From positions 1-6,463 of the forward strand of contig JAEXVC010000198.1 of the NCBI GenBank assembly GCA_023406715.1: a stretch of 6,463 nucleotides of DNA. Direction: 5' to 3'. The DNA comes from Bacteroidota bacterium (GTDB lineage Bacteria > Bacteroidota > Bacteroidia > Bacteroidales > Tenuifilaceae). Both the position numbers and the translations under genes were made by a program. Shown piece by piece: positions 1-6,261 of the stretch (position 1 is its first letter; each line of letters begins with the position of its first letter). The notes beneath the pieces are model-generated. The model made no database searches. It was not told where the DNA came from and saw only the letters and a list, made by a program, of their open reading frames with translations.

Positions 1-1
1 A

Positions 2-133
2 CAGGGAACAGGCCTTGGATTAGCTGTTTGTCAAAACATTATTCAAAGCCATTTTGGCCAATTAAATGGGACTAATATTATTGGTGGAGGTTTTAAATTA
101 TCAATTACTCTGCCTATGAAAATTGAAATGTAA
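2..133 (+). CDS. Sensor histidine kinase, C-terminal end (partial)
   Basis: The frame entering from the left edge encodes the last 43 residues of a protein and stops at TAA 131-133. It begins with GTGLGLAV, the G2 box of the HATPase_c (GHKL) ATP-binding domain of sensor histidine kinases. It continues with a helix (CQNIIQSHFGQL) and a closing strand pair (GGGFKLSITLP), the normal ending of such a kinase. The rest of the protein, including the sensor and the phosphorylated His, lies outside the window. The next gene is an NtrC-type response regulator 18 nt downstream on the same strand, so this is very probably its cognate kinase. Family assignment is firm; the signal it senses cannot be inferred. 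Confidence 0.9.
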   Translation, partial: QGTGLGLAVCQNIIQSHFGQLNGTNIIGGGFKLSITLPMKIEM

Positions 134-151
134 CGCATATATTAATACTCT

Positions 152-1519
152 ATGCTAAAAATACTAGTTGTTGACGACGAACGGATTGTACGGGTAACTA
201 TAGCCGACGATTTAAAGGATGCTGGATACTATGTAAGAGAATTCTCATCGGCATTAGCGGCATACCAGTACTTAAAGGAAACGGACTCTAACATCGACTT
301 AGTTATTACCGACCTTAAAATGCCCGAAATGGATGGGCTGGAGTTTCTTGGCAAGGTTAAACAGCTCAACCCCGATATTTGTGTGCTGCTAATGACAGCT
401 CATGCTTCTATTCAAACCGCTGTAGAGGCTATGAAATTGGGTGCTTACGACTATATCTCGAAACCATTCAATATTGATGAACTTTTACTAAGCATTGAGC
501 GAATTAAGGAGGTTAGGGAGGTAAAAGCTGAGAATAAGCAGCTTAGGTTTCAGGTTCGGAAACAATTCGACCTCTCAGCATTTGTTGGTAATAGCGAGGC
601 CATAAAAAAAGTATTTGACCTTGTACATATTGTTGCCGATAAAAACACCAATGTGCTAATTGTTGGAGAAACTGGAACAGGAAAGGAACTTCTTACAAAT
701 ATTATTCATTTCAATAGCCCCCGAAAACGTGCCCCTTTTGTAAAGGTTAGCTGCGCCATACTCTCCAGAGAGATTTTTGAAAGCGAGCTGTTTGGGCACG
801 AAAAGGGAGCCTTTACAGGTGCCGAAAAGCAAAAGATTGGCAGGTTTGAAATGGCAAATTCTGGAACAATATACCTAGATGATATTGACGATATCCCCTA
901 CGATTTACAAGTTAAACTTCTGAGAGTACTAGAGGAAGGAGAAATTGAACGTGTTGGAGGAACCGAGACTATCAAAATAGACGTTAGAGTAATAGCATCT
1001 ACCAAAAAGAATTTGAAAGAGTTGGTAGCCGAAGGGAGATTCCGCGAAGATTTATACTATCGACTAAATGTATTTCCAATTAACCTACCTCCTTTGCGTG
1101 AAAGGGTTAATGATATAGAATTGCTAGCAAAGCATTTTGTACAAGAATTCTCCAGTGGGGCAAGAGTCACAATAGATTCAGAAGTTTTAGAAATATTGAA
1201 ACAATACCCCTTCAACGGAAACGTTAGGGAGATTAAAAACTTAATGGAACGTTTAGTTTTACTCGCAACCAATGGTGTAATTGATAAACGAATTATCCCA
1301 ATAGACGTCCGGTTCCCTGGCAAACCTCATAACTGCTTTTATTTTGAAAACAAGCCGCTTGACGAAATTCTTACTGAAGTTGAAACCAACGCAATTCGTG
1401 ACGCGCTAATGCGTTCTGGTGGAAATAAAGCAAAAGCTGCACAAATACTACAAATACCAGCTTCTACCCTAAAATCGAAAATTGAAAAACTAGGGTTGGA
1501 AAAACCAAACGTCGACTAA
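152..1519 (+). CDS. NtrC-family sigma-54-dependent response regulator
   Basis: A 455-residue three-domain activator that, once phosphorylated, would use ATP to open sigma-54 RNA polymerase complexes. Receiver domain (about 1-120): acidic pair D8/D9, phosphoacceptor D54 (ITDLKMP), T82 and K104. A helical linker (about 114-140) precedes the AAA+ domain (about 143-375): Walker A GETGTGKE (172-179), sigma-54-contacting GAFTGA (219-224), arginine-finger candidates R298 and R304, sensor II arginine in GNVRE (R359). A Fis-type HTH lies at about 405-450 (GGNKAKAAQILQIPASTLKSK). Length is normal for the family. Oddities in the AAA+ core: Walker B reads YLDDIDD, with D244 where most members have Glu; S200 replaces the usual Asn before Cys; K285 follows the sensor I Thr where Asn is common. 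The kinase gene ends 18 nt upstream, implying one operon. The likely target is the sigma-54 promoter just downstream. Family certain; signal unknown. Confidence 0.96.
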   Translation: MLKILVVDDERIVRVTIADDLKDAGYYVREFSSALAAYQYLKETDSNIDLVITDLKMPEMDGLEFLGKVKQLNPDICVLLMTAHASIQTAVEAMKLGAYDYISKPFNIDELLLSIERIKEVREVKAENKQLRFQVRKQFDLSAFVGNSEAIKKVFDLVHIVADKNTNVLIVGETGTGKELLTNIIHFNSPRKRAPFVKVSCAILSREIFESELFGHEKGAFTGAEKQKIGRFEMANSGTIYLDDIDDIPYDLQVKLLRVLEEGEIERVGGTETIKIDVRVIASTKKNLKELVAEGRFREDLYYRLNVFPINLPPLRERVNDIELLAKHFVQEFSSGARVTIDSEVLEILKQYPFNGNVREIKNLMERLVLLATNGVIDKRIIPIDVRFPGKPHNCFYFENKPLDEILTEVETNAIRDALMRSGGNKAKAAQILQIPASTLKSKIEKLGLEKPNVD

Positions 1520-1520
1520 T

Positions 1521-1562
1521 TTTCGTCTAAAACGACGATTTTTCGTCGTTTTTTCAACGAAA
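1521..1562. promoter_or_regulatory. Candidate upstream activator (enhancer) site for the sigma-54 promoter
   Basis: TTTCGTC occurs at 1521-1527 and again at 1541-1547, exactly 20 bp (about two helical turns) apart. Inverted relatives are ACGACGA (1532-1538) and ACGAAA (1557-1562). The core is the perfect palindrome centred near 1540.5. That centre is about 135 bp upstream of the start site predicted from the sigma-54 promoter, within the usual 80-200 bp range for NtrC-type enhancer sites. Repeats and spacing are seen directly; binding by the neighbouring regulator is inferred. Confidence 0.35.
1529..1554 (+). terminator. Perfect stem-loop after the regulator gene; candidate intrinsic terminator
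   Basis: AAAACGACGA (1529-1538) and TCGTCGTTTT (1543-1552) form a perfect 10-bp stem with a TTTT loop, beginning 10 nt after the regulator stop codon and running into more T residues (to 1554). Position and T-rich 3' arm suit a rho-independent terminator ending the kinase-regulator operon. The stem has only four G:C pairs, so it may be a weak terminator. The same palindrome is also a reasonable activator-binding site, and the two roles are not exclusive. Confidence 0.55.
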
Positions 1563-1610
1563 GAACAACTACCAAAACTTTTCTTTATTTAATTTAATAA
1601 ACTGATTTAC

Positions 1611-1638
1611 CGATTTTTAGCATTGATTTAAAAAATCG
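1611..1638. repeat. Inverted repeat upstream of the sigma-54 promoter
   Basis: CGATTTTT (1611-1618) is repeated in perfect inverted form as AAAAATCG (1631-1638), with a 12-nt spacer. The left arm also matches 1536-1543 inside the upstream palindrome. The repeat ends about 12 bp before the -24 element. It could bind a second protein or a bending protein, or be chance in AT-rich DNA. Confidence 0.4.
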
Positions 1639-1649
1639 ATGTTAGTTAG

Positions 1650-1665
1650 TGGCTTGCTTATTGCA
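1650..1665 (+). promoter_or_regulatory. Sigma-54 (-24/-12) promoter of the YceI-barrel-YceI operon
   Basis: The sequence TGGCTTGCTTATTGCA matches the consensus TGGCAC-N5-TTGC. GG at 1651-1652 is the -24 element and GC at 1663-1664 the -12 element, with the obligatory 10 bp between them. Only two of the four extra bases of the -24 hexamer depart (TT for AC). Start of transcription is predicted near A1676, giving a leader of about 78 nt before ATG 1754. It lies immediately downstream of a gene for a GAFTGA-containing activator, strong contextual support. No properly spaced Bacteroidota housekeeping promoter was found in this gap. Confidence 0.75.
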
Positions 1666-1689
1666 TCTATTTGGAAACAATCTAAACAA

Positions 1690-1720
1690 CTTGCTTGTTA
1701 ATTATTGCAAAACAAACAAG
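1690..1720 (+). other. Predicted hairpin in the 5' leader
   Basis: CTTGCTTGTT (1690-1699) can pair with AACAAACAAG (1711-1720), leaving one C/A mismatch and an 11-nt loop. It lies 14 nt into the predicted transcript and 33 nt before the start codon. It could stabilise the leader or affect translation; no known riboswitch pattern was recognised. The stem is AT-rich and modest, so this is tentative. Confidence 0.3.
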
Positions 1721-1753
1721 CTTTTGGAAGAAATAATTAAAAACCAAATAGAT

Positions 1754-2338
1754 ATGAAGCAATTAAGTATTAGAATCGCCCTTGTAACAATGGCTTTTTT
1801 GCTGGTTCAAGGATTGAGTGCGCAAACTGCCTTCGAGGTAAAATCACACAGTATTGTTGTTTCCGGAACATCAAACCTTCATGACTGGACTGCTGATGTA
1901 TTGAAAGCAAAGGGAGTTTTCAATATAAAAGTTGAAAACAATAAGATTTCAGATATACAAGGAGTTGAACTTAAGGTTGATGCGCAATCGTTCAACAGTT
2001 CCAAAGGAAGCATCATGAACTCGAAAATTAAGGATGCCATTAATTCAAAAAAACATCCAGAAATAAACTTCAAAGCAACCAAACTCAACTCAATAACAGA
2101 GAAGGGCGGAGTAACTCAAATTAACTCCTCGGGAGTGCTAACGATAGCAGGAACTAGCCAGAATATTACCATTGATGCAGTGGGAAAAGTTCTTCCAAAC
2201 GGAGAAATCGAATTAACAGGCTCCAAAAAAGTTAAAATGACTGACTACAAAGTAGAGCCACCAACTGCAATGTTTGGCGCTCTTACAACAGGAGATGAAG
2301 TTACAATAACATTTAAAGTAGTGCTAAAATCAATTTAA
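1754..2338 (+). CDS. YceI-family periplasmic lipid-binding-like protein
   Basis: A 194-residue secreted protein. Residues 1-23 form a signal peptide (KQLSIRIAL, hydrophobic core, LSA|Q cleavage after A23). The mature part is one YceI-like domain: SGTSNLHDW near the start (37-45), then a stretch running from GSIMNSKIKDAI to HPEINFKA (85-108), strand-rich GVLTIAGTSQNITI (127-140), and the end region KMTDYKVEPPTAMFGAL (161-177) followed by a terminal strand. YceI proteins fold as lipocalin-like barrels and characterised members bind isoprenoid-type lipids; the ligand here is unknown. An upstream GTG at 1649 is in frame but falls within the sigma-54 promoter and before the predicted transcript start, and would bury the signal peptide, so ATG 1754 is chosen. 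The mature protein has no cysteine. It is the first gene of the operon, 27 nt ahead of the barrel gene. Confidence 0.9.
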   Translation: MKQLSIRIALVTMAFLLVQGLSAQTAFEVKSHSIVVSGTSNLHDWTADVLKAKGVFNIKVENNKISDIQGVELKVDAQSFNSSKGSIMNSKIKDAINSKKHPEINFKATKLNSITEKGGVTQINSSGVLTIAGTSQNITIDAVGKVLPNGEIELTGSKKVKMTDYKVEPPTAMFGALTTGDEVTITFKVVLKSI

Positions 2339-2365
2339 TAATAAGAACAATTTAAACAATCAACT

Positions 2366-3727
2366 ATGAGAACAAAACAATTTGCAACACTAGTTTTAAT
2401 GGGACTTTTCACAGTTTCCTTTATGGCACAGGAGAGGAAAATAGCTTTCTGGAATCCTACCGACCAAAATGGTGTAAATAAATTTGAAACCAGCAAAGGC
2501 GATACGCTAAAGTTCAACGGCTTAAAGGTGAAAGTTGGAGGTAACTTTACTCAGCAATTCCAAATGTTAGACCACAGCAACACAGCTGATGCTAACAATG
2601 TTACCATTGGCGCTAACACCTACAACACAAATGCTCTATATCCATTAGCAAACGGATTTAACCTAGCAACAGCTAACCTCCGTTTCGACATTCAACTTGA
2701 AGATGGTATTAGAGTTGTATTGGAAAATTACATGTCATCGCGTCACCACCAAGAGTTTTGGGTAAAAGGCGGTTTCATTCAAATTGACAAACTTCCTATG
2801 TTTGGCAATCCTGAATGGTTTACCAAATACTTAACAGTTAAAATTGGTCACTTTGGTATTAACTATGGCGACCAGCAATTCCGCCGTAGCGATAATGGTA
2901 ACACAATGTTCAATGCATTTGTAGGTAACTACATTCTCGATGCATTCACTACTGAAATTGGTGGCGAGGTATACCTATATCCTACAAACAATTTATTTGT
3001 TATGGGAGGTGCAACTAGTGGTATTATTAACGGCGACGTTAAGGAAGCTTACCAGTACGACGGTGCTGTACAAAAGAAGAGCCCTTCATTCCTTGCAAAG
3101 ATTGGGTACGATTCACAACTATCCGAAGACCTTAGAGTAAGATTAAGCGCAAGTCTTTACACCAATGGAGGAACTACAAAGAATACACTCTATGCAGGAG
3201 ACAGAACCGGTTCGCGTTACTACATGGTTGTTGAACCTGAGAGAACCGTTTCCGCTGGTGCATTTGTTGCATCGACCCCTGCAAACAGATTTACTTCAGG
3301 ACAAATTAACCCTGAGTTTACCAATAAAGTAACAGCATTTACTGTGAATCCATTTGTTAAGTTCAAAGGGTTAGAACTGTTTGGAACTTACGAGGTAGCC
3401 AAAGGGGTTGAAGCTCCCACAACTACTGTTCCTGACCCAGAAACGCGTAAATTCACCCAAATGGCTGGTGAGGTTGTTTATCGTTTCTTAAAAAATGAGC
3501 AAGTTTTTGTTGGAGCTCGCTACAACACTGTAAAAGGCCAACTGATAGGATATACTGATGATATATCTATCAACAGACTTCAACTATCTGCGGGATGGTA
3601 CACTACAAAAAATATGATGATTAAACTTGAGTATGTTACTCAAAAGTATAACGACTTTGTAACTACCGACTACAGAAATGGTGCTGAGTTTAGTGGATTA
3701 ATGTTTGAGGCCGCAATTGGTTTCTAG
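2366..3727 (+). CDS. Outer-membrane beta-barrel (porin-like) protein
   Basis: A 453-residue protein with a clear signal peptide (MRTKQFATLV, hydrophobic core, SFMA|QE cleavage after A21). The mature protein is rich in alternating amphipathic strands and turns (for example LKVKVGGNFTQQFQML at 53-68, LRFDIQLEDGIRVVLENYM at 105-123, VFVGARYNTVKGQL at 380-393) and ends in Phe (FEAAIGF), the usual outer-membrane insertion signal. A distinctive segment at about 158-203 includes KIGHFGINYGDQQFRRSDNG and, after a short gap, FTTEIGGEVYLY. It resembles uncharacterised Bacteroidota outer-membrane proteins known to me, but I cannot name the family. Substrate is not evident; there is no TonB plug domain, so a porin or passive channel is more likely than a TonB receptor. 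The flanking YceI-like genes suggest cooperation with periplasmic ligand-binding proteins. Confidence 0.85.
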   Translation: MRTKQFATLVLMGLFTVSFMAQERKIAFWNPTDQNGVNKFETSKGDTLKFNGLKVKVGGNFTQQFQMLDHSNTADANNVTIGANTYNTNALYPLANGFNLATANLRFDIQLEDGIRVVLENYMSSRHHQEFWVKGGFIQIDKLPMFGNPEWFTKYLTVKIGHFGINYGDQQFRRSDNGNTMFNAFVGNYILDAFTTEIGGEVYLYPTNNLFVMGGATSGIINGDVKEAYQYDGAVQKKSPSFLAKIGYDSQLSEDLRVRLSASLYTNGGTTKNTLYAGDRTGSRYYMVVEPERTVSAGAFVASTPANRFTSGQINPEFTNKVTAFTVNPFVKFKGLELFGTYEVAKGVEAPTTTVPDPETRKFTQMAGEVVYRFLKNEQVFVGARYNTVKGQLIGYTDDISINRLQLSAGWYTTKNMMIKLEYVTQKYNDFVTTDYRNGAEFSGLMFEAAIGF

Positions 3728-3739
3728 GTTAATAATCAG

Positions 3740-3772
3740 GAAGGGTGTTCTGTTATAGGCAGAATGCCCTTC
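3740..3772 (+). other. Strong intergenic hairpin in the operon
   Basis: GAAGGGTGTTCTG (3740-3752) pairs with CAGAATGCCCTTC (3760-3772) over 13 bp, including two G:T wobbles, around a 7-nt loop. It lies between the barrel stop codon and the next start, 14 nt before ATG 3787. No T-run follows it on this strand (the next bases are TATTAAAAAA), so a complete terminator is unlikely. It may protect the 3' end of the upstream message or reduce expression of the downstream gene. Confidence 0.6.
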
Positions 3773-3786
3773 TATTAAAAAATAGC

Positions 3787-4395
3787 ATGCTTATTCACCT
3801 CATTACCATATTACTACTAAGTACAAATCCTCCCAAAACTGGAAGCCTAATCTCCTATTCCATTAACGAAAAAAGCTCCTTAACCCTATCGGGGTCAAGC
3901 AATATAAACAAGTTTGAATGCTCTACTTTCGATAATTTTGCCGATGGTTACATTCTAGTTGATTCTGATATCACCAAACAATCCTTCAACGTATCTAATG
4001 CAACCCTACGGTTAAAAATCAAGTCGTTCGATTGCAAAAATCCATTGCTCAACAAAGATTTCTACAGCACACTCCAAGCGAATAAAAGTCCATACATTGA
4101 GGTTGAACTACTTAATGTTGTACCCATCTCAAATAGCAAAATATCATCATCGAGTAGCGGGAAGTTTAAAGCCAACGTTGCAATTACGCTAAATGGCAAG
4201 TGCCGTTTCGATGAAATAATTGTATCGTGGGATAAATCTGATAACAACTTATTCCGATTTATTGGTACAAAACAATTACTAATGTCTGATTTTGGAATTC
4301 AAGCACCCGTGGCTGCTCTTGGGTTAATCAAAGTTCATGATGAAATCCTAATCCACTTCGACCTTTACATACAAACAGATCCAAAAACTAGTTAA
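3787..4395 (+). CDS. Second, diverged YceI-like secreted protein
   Basis: A 202-residue protein with a short hydrophobic N-terminus (MLIHLITILLL), probably a signal peptide though without a clear cleavage motif. The body follows the upstream YceI protein: LSGSSNINKF (34-43) parallels VSGTSNLHDW, SPYIEVELLNV (101-111) parallels HPEINFKATKL, and LLMSDFGIQAPVAALGL (164-180) parallels VKMTDYKVEPPTAMFGAL, followed by the same closing strand. It differs in losing the HDW triplet and in having three cysteines (C45, C83, C139), which the other lacks, so a disulfide is possible. A further in-frame start at 3745 lies inside the intergenic hairpin and would bury the hydrophobic segment, so ATG 3787 is preferred. 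It is the last gene of the presumed operon. YceI assignment rests on visible pattern similarity to its neighbour, and function is unknown. Confidence 0.72.
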   Translation: MLIHLITILLLSTNPPKTGSLISYSINEKSSLTLSGSSNINKFECSTFDNFADGYILVDSDITKQSFNVSNATLRLKIKSFDCKNPLLNKDFYSTLQANKSPYIEVELLNVVPISNSKISSSSSGKFKANVAITLNGKCRFDEIIVSWDKSDNNLFRFIGTKQLLMSDFGIQAPVAALGLIKVHDEILIHFDLYIQTDPKTS

Positions 4396-4413
4396 TTTCA
4401 CACACTATTCCTC

Positions 4414-4444
4414 TTGTAGAGATAATAAATCTTTCCTAACTTGG
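4414..4444 (+). promoter_or_regulatory. Candidate Bacteroidota housekeeping promoter for the lipoprotein gene
   Basis: TTG at 4414-4416 is followed after exactly 20 bp by TAACTTGG (4437-4444), one mismatch from TAnnTTTG. The start codon at 4466 would follow a leader of roughly 15 nt. This would make the lipoprotein gene independent of the sigma-54 operon. No terminator was found between 4395 and 4414, so read-through from the operon is also possible. Confidence 0.38.
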
Positions 4445-4465
4445 CCTTTATTAAAATAGAAGGAT

Positions 4466-4969
4466 ATGTCAAGGACAAGAAATTTATTCACAATTCTGAT
4501 AATTTTATCGTTTTTTTTTGGCTGCTCAAAATCAAATAAACCAAAGGAAAATTCTACCCAACAATTATTACCTGGGAATATTACGGTTATTGCTGACACA
4601 ATTGTATACGATGTAATACTTAGAAACATTGACACCTCAGATGTTTGGGAAGCAGAATGTTTGCAGTATTTAGACCAGAAATCGCTAGTAAACTACCTCA
4701 TTGACGGTGTTTACAGCGGGCAATTTATTGCCATTGAGTTTATGGGTGATAAGGTATTGAGCATTGACGATGTCAAAGCAATTGAGCAAGAAAAAGATTT
4801 CTCAAGGGATAGAGTTTCGAAAGTTCAATTCCGCGAACGCTGGTATATAGACTCTGCTGGAAATTTCCATAAACAAATAATTAGCTACACCCTCGGAATT
4901 GAGGTTTACAGTAAACAAAGCACATTTCTAGGCCACGAGGCACTTTTTGTGGTTAAGCCAAAGTCCTAG
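4466..4969 (+). CDS. Small lipoprotein, possibly distantly GldN-like
   Basis: A 167-residue protein with a type II signal peptide: RTRN, hydrophobic core, then FFGC with the lipidated Cys at residue 20, followed by SKSNKPKE. The early residues after the Cys lack the acidic cluster of known Bacteroidota surface-export signals, so periplasm-facing anchoring is likelier. The rest (about 45-167) is a compact domain including YLIDGVYSGQFIAIEF, VLSIDDVKAIE and SKVQFRERWYIDSAG, ending with GHEALFVVKPK. From memory this order (a 'laxer' helix, a turn before DDV/EEV, then a K-x-RE-W-x-D strand and a terminal G-x-x-x-LF strand) resembles GldN/PorN of the type IX secretion-gliding machinery, but the protein is much shorter and similarity is weak. 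AGAAGGA ends one base before ATG, too close to serve as a normal Shine-Dalgarno. Its 3' end overlaps the convergent aspartate kinase by 17 bp. A run of nine T (4511-4519) encodes FFF of the lipobox. Confidence 0.8.
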   Translation: MSRTRNLFTILIILSFFFGCSKSNKPKENSTQQLLPGNITVIADTIVYDVILRNIDTSDVWEAECLQYLDQKSLVNYLIDGVYSGQFIAIEFMGDKVLSIDDVKAIEQEKDFSRDRVSKVQFRERWYIDSAGNFHKQIISYTLGIEVYSKQSTFLGHEALFVVKPKS

Positions 4970-6242
4970 CATCCATCACAAAGCGCGATGTGCTACGGGT
5001 TCGCTGCTGAAGGTAAACCACCTTATCGCCAACCTGCTCCTCTATAGCTTGCGTTGTGTAATGCCTAATGGTTAAAAGTTCCAAATTACTATTGTAGCGT
5101 ACAGTAAAATCAACCTGTAACTCCTCTATTGCCTTTGGTAACCGGTGCTTTTCCTCATCAACGCATATTGAAAAACTAATGGCAGAGTTCTGAACAAGAT
5201 TTACCTTAACTCGGTGTTTGTACAAAATTGCAAAAATCTTACTCAAGCTCTCCTCAATAACAAATGAAAAATCTCGTGGAGAGAGAGATATAAGTACCTG
5301 ATTTTGCTTAAGCACCAGCACCGGAGGTAATTTTAGTTGAGAATCGGAATGGGCAATTTGGGTTCCAACCGCATCGGGATTTATAAACGATTTTACAAAA
5401 AGCGGAATCTTTTTATTCTGTATTGGTTTGATAGTTTTTGGGTGGATGATTTGCGCTCCACAATAAGCCAACTCAATAGCCTCTTGGTACGATACAAAAT
5501 CGAGTTTACAGGTGTTTGCAAAGATTTTAGGGTCGGCATTCAGCACGCCCTCAACATCTTTCCAAATGGTAACATCCTTTGCATCGAGCAAATTTGCAAG
5601 AATTGCAGCAGTATAGTCTGAGCCCTCACGACCGAGTGTTGTAGTTGTTCTCATTGCAGTTCCTGCAATAAAGCCCTGGGTGATGTATAGATTTTCGCCT
5701 TCGAAATTGAAAGCCTTTTGGCAAAGGTATTTAGATGTAGTAAAATCGATAATACCCTCGCGGTAAGAATTATCGGACTGAATGCAGGTTCTTGCATCAA
5801 TCCATCGATTACTAATACTAATATTATTAAGGTATATACTTACAATTTTGGTAGCAAGCAATTCGCCAAACGACACAATTTGGTCGTAGCAAAAATCGTA
5901 ACCCTCTGCAGGTTTCTGCTCTAACTTAATAGCCAATTCTGCAAAAAGTCTGTCCAATTCAGCATACATAAAGTGACCTCTATCAGCACCAACCAACTCT
6001 TGGGCTACACCAAAGTGATAACTCTTCAGGGTTTCTAAATCTGAAATGATTGAACTATCGGAATTTAAGTATGAAGCAAGAATCCGTTCTAGCGCATTAG
6101 TAGTTTTCCCCATCGCCGAAACAACAATAACCACCTTTTCGTGTGAAAATTTCTTAACAATGGTTGCCAGATTCTTAATTCCTTCGGCCGATTTTACTGA
6201 TGCCCCACCAAACTTAAAAATGCGAATTACTGAATTGTCCAT
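4953..6242 (-). CDS. lysC: Aspartate kinase (aspartokinase)
   Basis: Catalyses ATP-dependent phosphorylation of L-aspartate, the first step toward lysine, threonine, methionine and diaminopimelate. The 429-residue protein starts with the kinase signature KFGGASV (10-16, usual form KFGGTSV). It continues with VVSAMGKTTNAL (40-51), SFGELLATKI (124-133), the aspartate-binding-type WIDAR (147-151), GREGSDYTA (204-212), KDVEGVLNADP (228-238) and HPKTIKP (267-273). An ACT-like regulatory region (about 316-362) and a further C-terminal ACT-like part (to about 410) follow, so feedback inhibition by lysine or threonine is expected; which one cannot be read. No homoserine dehydrogenase domain is fused. 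ATG 6242 places the KFGG motif at the normal distance from the N-terminus. No lysine riboswitch is evident upstream, and the predicted leader is too short to hold one. The gene symbol is by family; a thrA-type or paralogous aspartokinase cannot be excluded. Confidence 0.95.
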   Translation of the reverse strand: MDNSVIRIFKFGGASVKSAEGIKNLATIVKKFSHEKVVIVVSAMGKTTNALERILASYLNSDSSIISDLETLKSYHFGVAQELVGADRGHFMYAELDRLFAELAIKLEQKPAEGYDFCYDQIVSFGELLATKIVSIYLNNISISNRWIDARTCIQSDNSYREGIIDFTTSKYLCQKAFNFEGENLYITQGFIAGTAMRTTTTLGREGSDYTAAILANLLDAKDVTIWKDVEGVLNADPKIFANTCKLDFVSYQEAIELAYCGAQIIHPKTIKPIQNKKIPLFVKSFINPDAVGTQIAHSDSQLKLPPVLVLKQNQVLISLSPRDFSFVIEESLSKIFAILYKHRVKVNLVQNSAISFSICVDEEKHRLPKAIEELQVDFTVRYNSNLELLTIRHYTTQAIEEQVGDKVVYLQQRTRSTSRFVMDARTLA

Positions 6243-6261
6243 ATTTTAATAAAATTTACTT

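Noticed and set aside
1057..1323. Open frame antisense to the response regulator (and similar antisense frames at 1879-2088, 2335-2517, 4062-4247, 4405-4635)
   Set aside because: They mostly lie opposite well-supported genes, show no domain or signal features, and have no promoter or start context.
1666..1673. TCTATTTG as a housekeeping -7 box (TAnnTTTG) before the first YceI gene
   Set aside because: It has a mismatch at the A of the box and no TTG lies 17-23 bp upstream; the overlapping sigma-54 promoter is a better fit.
2940..3140. Second-frame open frame inside the barrel gene
   Set aside because: It lies wholly within a strongly supported gene and has no signal of its own.
5337..6249. 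Plus-strand open frames opposite aspartate kinase
   Set aside because: They mirror a clearly conserved enzyme gene on the other strand and show no protein-family pattern.
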